This document shows, piece by piece, positions 28,926 to 42,370 of a DNA stretch of 64,000 nt. The stretch is taken from positions 93,956,334 to 94,020,333 of the forward strand of contig JAUPFV010000004.1 of assembly GCA_036936605.1 (NCBI GenBank), read 5' to 3'. The position numbers and the translations under genes are program-made. This DNA comes from Limnanthes douglasii subsp. nivea (Eukaryota; Streptophyta; Magnoliopsida; Brassicales; Limnanthaceae). The number at the start of each line of letters is the position of its first letter. Within the stretch, counting starts at the first letter, position 1. The notes below the pieces were generated by a model. That model saw only the letters and a list, made by a program, of their open reading frames with translations. It was not told the DNA's origin and did no database searches.

Positions 28926-31019
28926 GGGCTCCTTCGTAGTCCATTTAGTAGGTTTAAAAAAAGTACTAAATGGAATAGCTATCATTGGGTAAATAGAAAT
29001 TAAGTAGTACGTTTGTGTGGTATGACGTGTCAGGGAACATAATGTAAATAACGGCTGTTATGACACGTGTTGTCTGCATCCTGGTGAATCTAACAAAAGA
29101 ATATCCAAGAGATCGTGCCTCTTTGTTTCTTGTGAAGTGTGTTAGAATTAATTAACTAAATAGTAATTAGTGTAGTCCCGTCACACATAAGGAAAAACAT
29201 TTCAAATCGAAGAACCATCACAATTTGAATCAGAACTTTATTTTTAGTATTCAAATTGAGTGTAAATGAGAGAAAAAACTTCCCTTTATGTTGCAGGTCG
29301 TGAAAGCTCATTGTCCATTGTTGTCGGAGAATCTGCTAGTTCTTAAGGTACAATTAAGAATGTAGTATTTAGTATGATTGCCCGGGGGTGTTACTAGGTT
29401 TTATCTAGAAACTACTTTGGGTAGTATTACTTGGAGTTTGGTTTCTTGAATACTTTTGTACAGGTAGTTCTTCGCGAATCACCATAACTAGGATAATAAT
29501 TTTCTCTTACAACTATTGTTGGATCATTTCAGTAAGACAAATGATGGTGCCAATGAAAAATACAAAAAAAAATTCAATGAAGACATAGATTCTTAATTTG
29601 AAAGTACCGCTTTCTGGAGGAGTATTTTTCCAAAATAACACCCAAATACGGATATCTTACAGAGGAAAGGCTTCAAAAGTTTAGAATTAGGTACAGAATT
29701 TGTGAAAGTGAGGGTGCCCTCTTTTGCGGATCAACCTTACTAGACCTACGAGGGCGAAACATACCTATACAACACTATTTTTTACTGGGGTATTCAATTT
29801 TCCCTTCCATCCTTGATTTAAGATTTCTTTAGCTTCATAGGTATTTTCCTTACAGAATTAAAAACCATGGTTGGAGAATGTTACTGAGTGCAGTGTTAAG
29901 CTCTAAAGTGTTAAATATTCATGTGTGTTTGGCGGACTCCCTACCAGCAGTAGATGTGTCTAAATTATCCTGTTCTCCTTTTTTTTACATTTAATTGATT
30001 GGGGTGAGACGACTGGTAGAGTTGTCGATTTTTGATAATAATTGAAAGAATACCTTCGTTTATGTGTCGGAAAATGAGGAGATTGAAATGACGGTCATGA
30101 ACCTTTAATTAGAAAGGCAGCAGAAGGCTAAGTGTAAGCTTGTTAGGTTGTCTAGGTAATGTAACTATAATTTAATTTGGAATATGTGGCCAAACTTATG
30201 TGGTTATGTTTACAGATGAAGGTAAGTATCAAGAGTGGTGTAATAATGGACTATCAGAAGGCTCGGTGAACCCTCTGATTTAGTTAGTTGCAGCATCAAA
30301 CGCGGTTTGGGGGTTGGAATCCTCACGCGTGTTTTACATCTGAATTACCTAAAGTCCGGCTTGTGTTGTATCCTAGAGTTAAAGATATTAAAGGACGTGC
30401 AAGTGATAATGGATGGGAGTGGGGAAGCTGCAACGATGGACATGTTGCGGCCTTTGATGGAGAAGCGGTTTAAAGAGCAGAACAATGCATGGGTGGGGTT
30501 GCGTGTGCCAAAAAACACCAAGGTGCGAGAAAACATTGAATTGTATCCTTCTCGGGAGGAAGGAGAAATGAGGAATGAACATTGACTTGGAGCTGGTGAG
30601 GAGAATAGTCATCAGGAGGAGAACCCGGAGATAGGGAGAGAGGAGTTATTGGAGGAAGGTGCAAAAGAGAAGGGTGTGTGTTTCCGCAAAGATGATAAGG
30701 ATACCGAGGATGAGTATCCTCATTTAAAAATAAATTGATTTATGTGAATGTGGTGTCCATATCACAACGTAAACTAGACTTGGTAGATGAGGAAGATGAG
30801 GCAGATAGAGGCATAATAGAAAAGGAAGCGGAGGGAACCTCAATACCAGTTGCTACAAAGCCCACTACCAAGGCGCCTAAAGTTATTTTAATTAAATATG
30901 CGAAGAAAGATGGAGAACCGAATAATTCGAACACAAATGAGAACTTGAGGGTGAAGGAAAAGGTATTGTCAGAAGGATTATCGATACTTACATGCTGACT
31001 AATTAATTGGGAATGACTA
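28926..31019. other. Anonymous sequence with short open frames
   Basis: 28926-30287 shows nothing recognisable. Plus-strand frames at 30307-30585 and 30735-30998 (acidic and Lys-rich, no domain) could be pieces of a decayed gene with introns, but there is no supporting motif. I do not assign a function. Confidence 0.35.
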
Positions 31020-34000
31020 ATCGGCCCACCAGCATGAGTCCTCACCCCACCATGATGAGCTTTGCGGTTTCTCAAGTTTATTTTCGACACCTTCATCTGC
31101 TTATGACTGCACTATAAATCGACCCATGACTTCTAAAATCTTGGCTTATTTGTTAAGAAAGGTGGTCGTACATTGAGCAACTCGGGTGTTGGCCGCTGCG
31201 GGTTGGCTCTCCTCAAGGCACTTCCCTTCATTCTAGCCACAAAATTCTTGTAACAACTATTTAGTTATTCCAAGAACAACTTGTGGATAACATCATGAAT
31301 GTTATCTTGTATAGTGTAGTATTGCTTCAAACAAAAGACAAACAAATCAGTTATGCAATTTTAAAAATAAATACATGGATAAAAAATAATACGGTTAATA
31401 CTGGTGTGGATAATAATTGCCTGAGGGTAGGCTAGTAATTTCAAGTGGAGTTTCAAGGTGGTGTATGGGTGTTTAACGGTGGTGTGTGGGTGTTTAACGG
31501 TGGAGAGATAATTAAGCAGCTTGGTAGCAGTTAATGTTCATTCTTCATAGTTAATGCTGGTGGTTGGGTATTTATAGTGTGATGTTTGGGCCCTTATAGG
31601 CTTTCGGGTCATGTTTAATGGACTCGGGTCATGTTTAAAGACCCATGAGTTCTAAGCAGGAGGGCAGGTAGCTTAGTCAGGAAGTGTTTAGGTTTTTTTA
31701 GTACTTTAGTCATAGTTCGAACTGCCTTAAGTTCACAGTGTTCGAAGTGATCTGTCCGGACCAAATGATCTGTCCGATTTATGTCCCTGTAGCCTGTCCG
31801 GTATTCGGAGATATTTAGACCGATTTGCCCTTCCGGGGAGCATGCTGAATTCGGACTCATCAAATACCTTGAATGTCTTCCACATATCAGGACTAAAACC
31901 ATGAGGTGTCTTCTCAAAAGTCTCCCAGAAACTGGGAATCTGAAGCCTTATTTCAGGGAAAAACCAGCGAGGAATATCGTATGGCCGCAGTCTGAAACGA
32001 AAAATTAATTAGTTTTGGAAAAAATAAACAATACTTACATGGAAATAAATGTAGTTGTACATTACTAAGAATCTTACATGTCCTCATAGACCATAACCTG
32101 TTTATGGTCCAGACTGGGATTTGGTTTGGATAGATCATATCCACGACATTTGCAATGCTTCACTACTCCTTCTTGATCAACGCCAACATCATGTCCGCTA
32201 GCTTTCTCTTGAACATCGCCAGCCTCCTCTTAATCCACTTTTTCTTGATCCGTTCCACCCTTCTCTTGCTCCATTTCCACTTGATCGTCAGCTTCGTCAT
32301 CAACATATTTCCCGTCATCGACGACATTCACATCAACATCTTCCTGCTCCCATTCTGAACTTTGTTCAGATTCTCAGTCCTCAATTATACTTCGAGGATA
32401 AAGTTGGTGAGATGTGCTTGGTTCAGACGGGATGGGAACCAGGAGAGATTCGCCAGAATTTATATCTGCGGAAGTGCTAAGACAAGTCCTAGATGCAGAA
32501 ACATCCTCAGTTAGACTGGCAGTTAGAGTGGGAGTTGAAGTGGGAATTAAAGTTAGATTGGGAGAGGTTTTAGGGATGGGAATTGTTTGAGGTAGGTATT
32601 TTGTCTTGTGTGGAGATGAGTTGTAACTATCATTCCTCACAGAGAATACTTTCTTGTTGGGGGTTGCGAGGATTCTTCATCCCAAACTTTGATGGAATGA
32701 ATGCAAACTTGAGGCACCAGAACGAACGCGAACTTACTCATTGGCTTATCTACCGTGGCTTGTTTTCCTTTTAGGTTTTTTTTAACCGGCATACCTACAA
32801 AAAATAATTGAAAACATTAAATAAAAAAATTTGAAACAAGAAACACAATAACAACAACAAGCATAAAGGACTGCCCACCATATGAACTCATTCTCATAAA
32901 AATATTAATATTCTATACTTAAACTGTTATAGTGAAATTCCAGCAACTAATCAGACATGTATACCAAAATAGATCCACAAACCGTAATAAAAACATAACA
33001 TCGAAAATGCATTCATCAATTAACACACATACATCAACCTATGCATGCATCGATTACCACACAAACATCATCCAAAACATAACCAAAAACAGAACATCAA
33101 ACCATCTATATGATATACAACCTGATATTCAACATCACTGAATCACAATATTAACACAATACATGAGTGTTAACACAAACTTACTGAATCACAAACACAA
33201 TACATGAGTGTTGACACATACTCACTAAATCACAAACACAATATATACTCACTTAAACAATGAATCTCAACATTAACACAATACAATATCAATGTAAATT
33301 TTACAACTATAAATCTGGACTCAAATATAACACAATACATTCACATATAGAACATAAATGAAGTTAAATACTAAAACTCATAGAATAAGAGAGTCAATAC
33401 CTGTTGGTCTGCATCATTACTACCTTGCCGCAACCCACCTTCTTACAACAGACAAGTATAATATCAACATACAATAACACCAATCTATTAACAAACAATA
33501 AACAAGTGTAAATTGAAAGAAAACGTAATACACTCACCATTACAACATAAATTAAGCTTAGTACTAAAACTTATAGGATAAATTTTACCTATTTACTGTA
33601 TTTCTTCTTCTTGTACATTTCTCTTAGAGCAGACTTCTGTTTCCGCGAATAGACAATCAACTAGACATAGACATGTAAACAACAAATTTTACTAAAGAAC
33701 ATTAGACAACAAACTGGATATATTACTTATATTAGACATTCAATACATGTTGACAGTCAATACTCTTTCTAATCTACACCTTGCTTCAACCCACCTTCCT
33801 GCAACAAACAATTAAGTGCTAACATACAACACCACCAATATATTAACAAACAATAAACCACTGTAAACTAAAACAAAATATACATATTGAATCGAACATA
33901 ACAAAAACCAATATACAAGAAAATAAAAACTTATGCTAAGACAACACACTAGTTTAGAGAGAAGAATAGAGAGAAAAAGAAAGAGATTTGGTAGAAATCA

Positions 34001-34250
34001 AACTTATTAAACAATACAGAGAAAAATATTCATACCTTCGAGCGATTGTTAGGACCGCCACTGAAAGATGAGAGAGGCCAGAAATGAGATTAGGGTTTTC
34101 GAAAGAATATGAGAAGGGTTCGAAGGGTTTCAAAGATGAGAGACGGCAGTGATAATTTTGGTTTGATGGGAAATTGAAGAAAGAGATTTCAGAGTTAGAT
34201 GGATAGAGAGAGAGATAAGTCAAGGGGTCAAATGGTTAAAGTTTAAAGTT
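31020..34250 (-). pseudogene. Probable CACTA (En/Spm-like) Transposase_24-type gene remnant
   Basis: On the minus strand near 31240-31050 the reading is RPPFLTNKPRF, then stops where Trp would fit, then SKINLRNRKAHHGG and THAGGPISHS. This recalls the RPPW...N.ANR...HTGGS pattern of plant Transposase_24 (Ptta/En/Spm) proteins. Upstream, 31970-31870 reads YDIPRWFFPEIRLQIPSFWETF, and 32640-32180 has a Ser/Thr/Pro-rich then acidic region. Intron-like AT-rich gaps separate the pieces. A B-family solo LTR (31402-31862) splits it. The assignment rests on short motifs recalled from memory. Confidence 0.45.
31402..31862 (-). repeat. Solo LTR of the element B family
   Basis: The reverse complement aligns with B's LTR from TGATGAGTCCGAATTC to ATTATCCACACCA. 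It is flanked by a perfect 5-bp duplication AATAC (31397-31401 and 31863-31867) with no internal sequence, so it formed by recombination between the two LTRs of a former full element. Confidence 0.93.
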
Positions 34251-34637
34251 TAGGGAAGGTTAAAATTATTGGGTAAAAATTAGACGGGATTAATTTTAAA
34301 TAAATATTCGATGCGGTCTAAAATTTATTTGGCGGGCTAATGTTGTGACGGTCCATAACAACGAAAACCATCCTAATTTCATTTATTAATTATAAAAAAA
34401 AAACTTAAAACAACACTGTTGCAAAACCGTATCCACCGAGAAGGTTCCCCAACCAAATAATATGCTATACCATGGTAAACACATAACCATTTTTCATTAA
34501 AGCAAAAATAGTTCTATTCTTGTGCAATTTTAGAATGGAACCGAACAAAAGCGAAAGAAGAAGATATATATCTCCGCCCATATAATTTATTATTATTATT
34601 ATTATTATTATTAAAATACCAATAATGATTAAATAGA

Positions 34638-34683
<46 letters not shown>

Positions 34684-35254
34684 TTTTAGTTTTTTAATAT
34701 ATTTTTATCCAATTCAAAAAAAAAGTTAAAAATAAATTCAATTGCACCGAACTAAACCGAACATATCGTACGGATGTTCAAACCAAAAACCGAACAATGA
34801 TCTAAAACCACAAAAATTTCAAAATAAATTTGTTTAATAATTTGTTAACCGAAACATTTATGTTTGGTTTTGAAAATATATAACAGCCGACCAATCCCGC
34901 TAATGTAGATGTATAAATAATATTATTTATGTTTTAACACTCCATTTAGAAAAAAATAGGTAAAAGAAAAATACTATTTATTTTCATAATTTAGGAGAGA
35001 TGAGTTTATTTTTGAAAACTAGAAGAGACTCCAAAACCCAAATTGATTGGTAAATCTCATGTTGGGAAACTAAATTGGACTTGTCTCCTGAATCCGTACT
35101 ATTCTTTCAGTATACATAAACATCTCTCGTAAGTTTTCTTCTCCTATTGTTTTTCTTAATCTTCATGATTGTATGCTCTTCAAGATTTTATGCTTATTTA
35201 GTTTATTAGATGGCTCTACTGACTGCTATATTTTTTTCAACCTTCATTGCTTCT
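34251..35254. repeat. AT-rich intergenic DNA with two microsatellites
   Basis: A TTA repeat spans about 34587-34613 (nine units) and an AT repeat about 34642-34682 (20 units). The rest is AT-rich with no gene. 34310-34370 is GC-richer (GATGCGGTC, GACGGTCC) and might be the subterminal region of the CACTA element, which I cannot confirm. Confidence 0.7.
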
Positions 35255-36583
35255 AAATAGTTGGAGCAAGAGTAGTGACATAACATTCACGATCCACCTT
35301 TTGGCTACTTCAGACAACGCCCACTTGTCCTCCCACAACATATTTCAAATATTGGTGAACAATTGAAGCTACTGCATACAGATTAGATAGTCAAGATCTT
35401 CCGAATATGGCGTTGTAAGATATTGGACAATCCACTATTACAAATAAAACCCTCACAACCTTCTTAAATGGTCATTACCCTAACAAAACCTCTTTTTTAA
35501 ACTCTCCAATTACATCAGTTGAATTGCTAGTAAATGCTACTATGTTCCTATCCAAATGTTGGATGACTGAGGGATTCATTTTCTTGTAAGTTGATAGAAT
35601 AATATATTTGCCAAACTACCTGTATTAACTAGTATCCAACGTATATCCATTGCCCTCAAGGGATGCTCCCATCACCACAACATCTTCATGTGGACCTACA
35701 ATATCTCTTAAATCATCCTCATGAAAGACAATGAATGAATCAGAGCTTTGATAAAGATGTGTAGACATTTTCCTTCTAACTGAGATGTCAAACTATTAAC
35801 ATGTCTTTTTCTTGAATAACATGAGGGCGCAGTCACAATGTCTCTCCCAAATATGGTTAAAGATTCAAAAACGTTACATAAATCAGATACCGTTACAGTT
35901 TTTTTCTATCACCCCAACTTGATTCTAATCCGGATCAGGATCCAAGTATTCTGAATCCACGTCAAATGTCTCTATAATTACCATAACATATTTTTATCTA
36001 GATGCACCCATACTTTGTGCTAGAGCAGTTAGTGACACTGTTCGTGTTGTATTGGTCTGAATCCAAGTATTTTGAATCCACGTCAAACGTCTCTATAATT
36101 ACCATAACATATTCATGAGGCCTGTGATTGAATACTGGCTTATAGGATCGAAGTTGTAGGAGCACACCTACTATTGTGCGGTACTCTAGATTTCTTAGTT
36201 TCCTCCACTGTAGTCTATTTTCTGACCTAATTTAATAATCCACCCCATGTCATTGCTTTTTTCCGAGTCACCAAATCGGCCAACTCACGAGAATCAAAAC
36301 TTTGCCACATGTTCAAAAAATCAGTCAACTCGTTCTTCGTATTCACAAAATGGCTGATGTATTCATTCAAAGATTTATTCGACTCTTGGGAACAATTCAT
36401 GATAGTGTCACCATTCCCTTTAAGCTCCTTAATCCCTTTGAATTATCTCCAAAATTCCATCCATAACACATCAAAGTATTTTATAGATCTGTGTGGTACA
36501 CTATTATACCATTTTAAGGAACTTCCTTTGAAAGTTTGTGAGAAAGCCCGACATAAAATTTTATCATCATCGTTAAAATTTAA
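35255..36583 (-). pseudogene. Protease-gag scrap of a C-family element
   Basis: It aligns with 42400-43658 plus 54062-54450 of element C: the protease end and active-site region (35290-35760), the linker (35870-36250), then gag up to the WYNSL/capsid region near 36520. It keeps the uninterrupted sequence where element D inserted in C. It ends abruptly at about 36583, where the antisense gene of element C begins. Confidence 0.75.
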
Positions 36584-38298
36584 TACGGGTAATGACTATA
36601 AAGTATTCAACGATTTGCTAGAAGCTAACAAGCCTTGGAGGACTCAGTTCCTTTTTATTAGCGGCGCTTGGGAAAACATCAGAAAGATCACCTTTAAAGG
36701 AAATCAGAGTATGCTCACAGGATACTAGAAAAGCTGAGAAGATGTCTTTAAAAAAATTCTTTTGTTTCTATAACTTGAGATCATTAGTTCTTAATTCAGA
36801 TTTATTTTACAGTATTCTTAAAGCTCTTTTCACAAAATCTAGAAGATGGGAAAATGACTTTCATATAGCTCAATCAATGGGCCACTGAAAATGGTTAAAT
36901 GAATTTTAAAATTGTTTTACTTCAGGAAACATGGTGAGAGCCCACCCATGGAGAACAAAATCTGATCCGTGAGATTTCATGGGAACAGTTCATCACTCCT
37001 CCTCGATCTTCTGCTATTTTTAATAGGACTGAGAAAGTTGATGGTAAATGTTTCCTACCAGCTAGAATTAGAGCTCACAATCATCTTGATAAAATTAAGA
37101 AGAAAAACAAAGAATAAAAATGGTTCATCTCAAGTTATTCCCGAACTAGGAAGTATGAGACCTCTGGATGAAATCGATGCAGCTCTGTTGGAAGCTGTAA
37201 CAGTCACTGTTAGGGAGCCTAAAGATCCATCAGACTCTCCAATAGTTAAGAAGAAGAAGGGCCAAAAGAGAAATAAAGAGGGCAGTGACAAAAGAGAAGT
37301 GAAGAAGAAGAAAACTGACATTGGTTTGTAGATCATACTACGATCCGAAGTTCTTCATTCCATCACTCTTACAGAGGTCCCTCCTCAAGAAGAAGCGTCT
37401 ATTGATCCTCTTTCCACAATACTTTCTTACTGTTGGTAGACCATCTTTCAAAGGTGTTGACCAGCTGGATGACATAAAAAACTTCAACTTTGAAGATTTT
37501 GATAAATCTCTCCCTCAAACTGCTATCATTGCTAATGTTGTGACATTCAATGGAGAGTCCTTAGAAGTGTCCAGGGAACATAATGAACTGGGGTATGCAT
37601 TTTTAGGCTATATAAGGCCAATAATTGACTTGGAGAGGCATGTAAGATATCAATTCAAGGATATTGCTTCCCTTCTAAATGAAAATAAAAGGTTAAAGAA
37701 CAACATCGGGGCAGAGAAAGACAGATTTGAAAATTCGGGTGAGGAAGTGAAGACTCTTAATGAAGGGCTGGTTCAATTGAAATCCGATCATGATCAGCTG
37801 TAGGCTAAGTTTACTATTTTGCATAAATAAATTACTTCCTTGAAAGACCAACAGGCTAAGGATAAAGATAACTTTTAACATTTATCCGAAGTAAAGAAAA
37901 TTGTGGAGAATCTTCTTAAGAAGAAAGAAGATGAAATCAAAACTCTCAATGAAAATACTGCAAAGGACATAGCCAATGTAGTGGATGTATATGCTGATAC
38001 AATATTGGAATGTATGGATAAGAGGGATGAATCCATAAAGTCAGATATGGTACCATTGTTTCATAATACATTCCCTAAGCGGTCTTTTGGGGAGTTATGG
38101 AAATATGTGTCAGCTTATCATATTCTTTTTCATAGTCTGTCTATAGGTGATAAATTAAATTTTTCTTCGGATGAATCTGATAAGTATGACTCTAATGATG
38201 AAGCTGAAGAAGGTTTGGATGGTGAGCATCCAGAGAAGAAGGAAGAAAACAAAGGAAATAAAATAGAAGAGAAGAAAACCAAAGGGAACGAGCCGTAA
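36584..38298 (+). pseudogene. Antisense gene of element C, N-terminus lost
   Basis: It starts inside the region equivalent to B's Phe-Leu-Phe-Val-Ser-Gly-Ala-Trp-Glu-Asn motif (here FLFISGAWEN). An intron-like gap with a TTTTACAG acceptor ends at 36813; the donor has lost its GT. 36969-37331 has Lys-rich segments, and 37321-37803 has VVTFNGESLEVS and a coiled coil matching B and D. 37903-38298 is the acidic C-terminus ending KGNEP. Stops and frameshifts occur throughout. Confidence 0.75.
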
Positions 38299-38584
38299 GG
38301 TTAACAATTTTTATGTGTATGTGCGAATTGAAGTCCTTGATGTGTGCAAGGCATTTTTTTGTATTTGGATCGGATTACTTTGTAACTTTGTTTATGTAAG
38401 CCCTTGTTATACACAAGGCATTTTGTTGTTTGCATCGAATTTTCTTTTCATAATTCAAAGGTATTTAATGTCATTTTTATTTTTATCCATTTTATGTTTC
38501 AATATATATTCTTGCTTCCATTAATATCCGATCTTAACTAAATATTTTTATTCAAATATGGTTAAAAACTTGGAACAACTAAAC

Positions 38585-39000
38585 TAAATCAACAAACTTT
38601 AACCCCACCAAACCATTCGGAGGTAATCCATTCGAGGGCAACACAACTTTAATCACATCAAGCCATTCGGAGGTAATCCATTCGAAGGCAACACAACTTT
38701 AATCCCACCAAGCCATTCGAAGGTAATCCATTCGAAGATAACACAACTTTAATCCCATTAATACATTCAAAGGTATTCCATTCGAAGGCAACACAATTTT
38801 AATCCCACCAAGTCATTCGAAGATAATCCATCGAATGCAACACAACTTTAATCACACCTAGCCATTCAAAGGCAACACAACTTTAATCCCACCAAGCCCT
38901 TCGATAGTAATCCATTTGAAGGCAACACAACTTTAATCCCGCAAAGTCATTTGAAGGTAATCCATTCGAAGACAATACAACTTTAATCCCACCAAGCCAA
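38585..39000. repeat. 50-bp tandem repeat, about eight copies, element C
   Basis: The word ACACAACTTT recurs at 38641, 38691, 38741 and 38791 with an exact 50-bp period, then with small indels to about 39000. Units contain CCATTCGAAGGTAATCCATT-type words. It sits at the same place as the arrays of A, B and D but is unrelated in sequence. Confidence 0.93.
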
Positions 39001-39050
39001 AGATATTTTTATTTCAAGGAAAAAAATGATAGATTAATTAAGATTTGGAT

Positions 39051-39096
39051 ACCTGATTAAAACCTCCCCGCGCCACCAGGGTAGGATAGAGTATGC
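39051..39096 (-). other. Conserved non-coding block downstream of pol (element C copy)
   Basis: The reverse complement reads GGGGCATACTCTATCCTACC, then CTGGTGGCGCGGGGAGGTTT and TAATCAGGT. Though C is heavily decayed, this block is nearly as in D. Confidence 0.8.
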
Positions 39097-39147
39097 CCCA
39101 TAATATTTACATTGAGCTAGAAAAAAGTAAATATTTACAAGATAAGT

Positions 39148-40470
39148 TTACTTTAAATACAACCTTAGATGCTCAACATTCCAAGGGTGCTTTAAAAGGT
39201 TGCTTTTTTTGTCTAAGAGCTTGTATGTTCCTTGCTTGATCTTTTCATACACAATGTATGGTCCTTCCCAATTCAGAGCCAACTTTCCAAAAATTTTCCT
39301 TGGTGTGTGAAAATACTTTTCTTAGAAATTTATCTTCCACTTGAAAGTCTCTTCTTCTAACTCTAGACTCAAACCTAGTCTCATCAAGCTTCGGTAATGC
39401 ATTGAGCCCTTACTACCATCTCATTATTTTATTTGGAATAATTTTGAAGTCTAAAAGAATGAAAAGTAGCTTTTATATGCGTAATTGCATCCATTCCATA
39501 AACTAAAGAGAATGGAGACGCTTGAGTAGTTGTGTGAGAGTAGTTCGGTAGGCCCATAGTACTTCTTATAGATAACTTGGACATTTCCCAGCTGGTCCCT
39601 TCAAGTTATTTTTTAAACCCATTAAAATTGTTTGGTTTGCTACCTCAACTTGTTCGTTGGCTTGACGATGAAAATGAAAAGAGAAACAATGTTGGATTCT
39701 TCTTGATGCACAAAATACTTCCATGTCTTTGTTGTCAAATTGAGGACCATTATCTATAGTGATATGCCTGGGGATGCCAAACCTACAGCATATGTTAGAA
39801 AGAATAAACTTTATCACCGTTTTAGATGTTTTCCCAAACAAGGGTGCAACTTCTACCCACTTGGGAAAGTAGTTTATTGCCAAAATGATAGTACGACATC
39901 CCCCAGAAGCCATTAAAAGTGGTATGACTAAATCAAGACATCATCTGCTAAATGATAGTGCTTCGGAGACAGATTCCATGGGTATTGCTGGTACATGGAC
40001 TGAATTTTCATATCTTTTGACAAGGGTCACGTCTTCTCACTAAGTCTTTAGCATCTTCCATAATCAGAAGGCCAAAAGTAACCTGCCAACAAGACTCTTC
40101 TATTAAAGCTTTATAGCCACAATGTATCGATCATTCCCCATCATGTAGTTCTGATAGTACACTTTGAGATTTGTTGGATCCGAGCCAACGCAACAAACGT
40201 CTGTTGAAGGATTTTTTTTTTATAAAGAACCCCCGTTAAAACCACAAATCCATAAGTTTTGTATTTTATTTTTTTGGCAGAAGCTTTATCTTATGGTAAA
40301 TTTTCATTAGTGATAAACTCTTGGAGTTTACTTCTCCAATCTTTAGAAACCATGGTGGATATATGTAAATTATCTCCCACATCACCCTTTATTTCTGAAT
40401 TTGTGACTATAAAAGGACATTCAGAATAAGCTTAGTAGCTAGGGAGTCAGCCACTGAAGTTTCCGATCTT
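39148..40470 (-). pseudogene. Integrase of element C
   Basis: The stop at 39148-39150 follows HLRLYLK as in B. 39566-39913 is the core: ASGGCRTIILAINYF, IDNGPQFDN and EQVEVANQ. The zinc-binding part and the linker to RNase H lie at 40000-40470 with several frameshifts. Confidence 0.75.
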
Positions 40471-41400
40471 GGGACATGCTCATACTTAATAATTTTAAAC
40501 TTGGTTGAGATCTCTCTTAATACCTTTAGATACTTTATCAAGTGACCTTTCATGGTTTCAGATTTCCCATGTACTTGATGAATGATTAACTAAGAATCAT
40601 TTAACAACCAGACTCTTTTGGCACCACATATCTGAGCCAATCTTAATCCTGTTATTGTTGCTCATATTACGACTCATTCTTAGATACTCTGGAACCAAAA
40701 CGTATGCTTGGTACGTTGAATCCCCAAAGGGGGAGATTAGGAAGATATCAACTCCACATCTCATTGTACTAGACCCCCAATCAGTTTGTATTACCCATTT
40801 CTTCTCAGGCTTATTGGTTTGGGCTTCTTCATTAGGCCTTTTGGAGTGATATTCAACTAAAAAAACAGCCACAGCTTCAGCTTTGATTTCAGTTTGGGGT
40901 TTATAGTCAACATCATAATCCCCAAGCTCAACTAAGCATTTGGTCATTCGTCTCGATATATCTGCTTTCTATAATACATTCTTCAAGCGAAAAGAAGTCT
41001 GAACCGTGATAGAGTGTTCTTGAAAATAAGACCTCATCTTTGTAGCTGCTATTACCAATGCCAAGGCTAATTTTTCTAATTTTAAGTATATTTTCTTAGC
41101 TTCCAACAAGATCTTTCTTATATAATAAGTATGGGGGATACTTATCAACTTCTTGAACCAACACTGCACTTACAACATACTCCAATACTGCTAGATACAT
41201 ATAATGTATTTCCCCATCTACAAGTTTAAATAATGTTTTAGGTAAAGATATATGTCGCTTAATTTCAAGGAATGTTTGACCATAATTTGGGGACCAATTA
41301 AAGTCTTTGGCATTTCTTAAGACTTGGAAAAACTGAGCACACTTGTCTGATGGCCTTAAAATAAACTTGTTTATGCTACCAATCTTCCGGTTAATATGTG
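40471..41400 (-). pseudogene. RNase H domains of element C
   Basis: 40597-40947 has KWVIQTDWGSSTM, where the second RNase H begins, preceded by VELGDYDVDYKPQTEIKA. 40969-41169 has KLEKLALALVIAATKMRSYFQ, the end of the Ty3-type RNase H. Both are broken. Confidence 0.7.
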
Positions 41401-42361
41401 AACTTTTTTATTATTTTGAGCTGGATCCATTGCTAACAAAGCATTCAATTGGTCTGGGTCAGCTTAAATCTCTTTCTTACTTATAATGTAACTCATAAAT
41501 TTTCCGGATCGAATAGCAAAGGTACATTTCTCAGGATTTAATTTCAATTTGATTGGTTCCAAGTTAGAACACATTTCTTGGAGGTCGGAGATGTGATCCT
41601 CATTTTTAGAGATTTTAACCATCATATCATCAATATAAACCTCTACATTTCTTTTAATCTATTAATAAAATGCCTTATTAATCAGTCGCTGATAAGTGGC
41701 TTCATCATTCTTCAACCCAAAAAGAATTACGTTATAGCAGTGAAGCCCCATGTTGGTAATAAAAGTAGTGTGATCTTGATCACTCAGATCCATATGTATC
41801 TCATTATACCAGGAAAAAACATCTATGAATAATAACAACTTGTTTTCCAATGTGGAATCTACTAACTGATCTATCTGGGATACTGGAAATAGATAATTGG
41901 TTAAAGCTCTGTTAAGATCTATAAAATCAATGCACATGCGCCATTTTTCATTTTTATTTTTGACAAGGACAGGATTAGCAGTCCAAAGAGGATACTAGGA
42001 TTCTTTGATATCCCCCACCTTGGTTAACCGATCTTTTTCTTGGACTATGGCTTCCGATTTTTCCTTAGAAAAATCTCTCTTTCTTTACATCACTGATCCC
42101 GCATCGGATCTAACAGATAGTTTGTGGCTAATTATATTTCTAGAACTCCAGATACATCCTCGTTGGACCATGCAAACACATATAGGTTATTAGATAAAAA
42201 GGATAATAACTTTTCCTTCAATTCTAACAGTAATTTAGATACGACCATGACGTTTTCCCTTCTGTTAAGTAATGAATTTCCACTTATTCAACGGGGATCA
42301 CAGCACTAGGATCCTCCCTTGGATTATCAATGTCATTTGATTTGGCAAAAGACTCCACTAA
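41401..42361 (-). pseudogene. Reverse transcriptase of element C
   Basis: 41662-41937 encodes CIDFIDLNRALTNYLFPVSQID, FIDVFSWYNEI and LFGLKNDEATYQRLINKAF. Downstream (about 41580-41650) the metal-binding loop region is frameshifted. Upstream the leader to the UAG at 42365 is partly readable. Confidence 0.75.
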
Positions 42362-42370
42362 TTTCTATTC
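42359..42370 (-). promoter_or_regulatory. UAG at the gag-pro/pol junction, element C
   Basis: On the minus strand the codons are GAA TAG AAA TTA, in phase with the start of the pol leader. The position matches the UAG of A, B and D; the context differs from CAR-YYA at its first base. Confidence 0.45.

Noticed and set aside
30735..30998. Host gene exon encoding an acidic, Lys-rich protein
   Set aside because: Single short frame, no domain, no clear splice partners; kept only as anonymous sequence.
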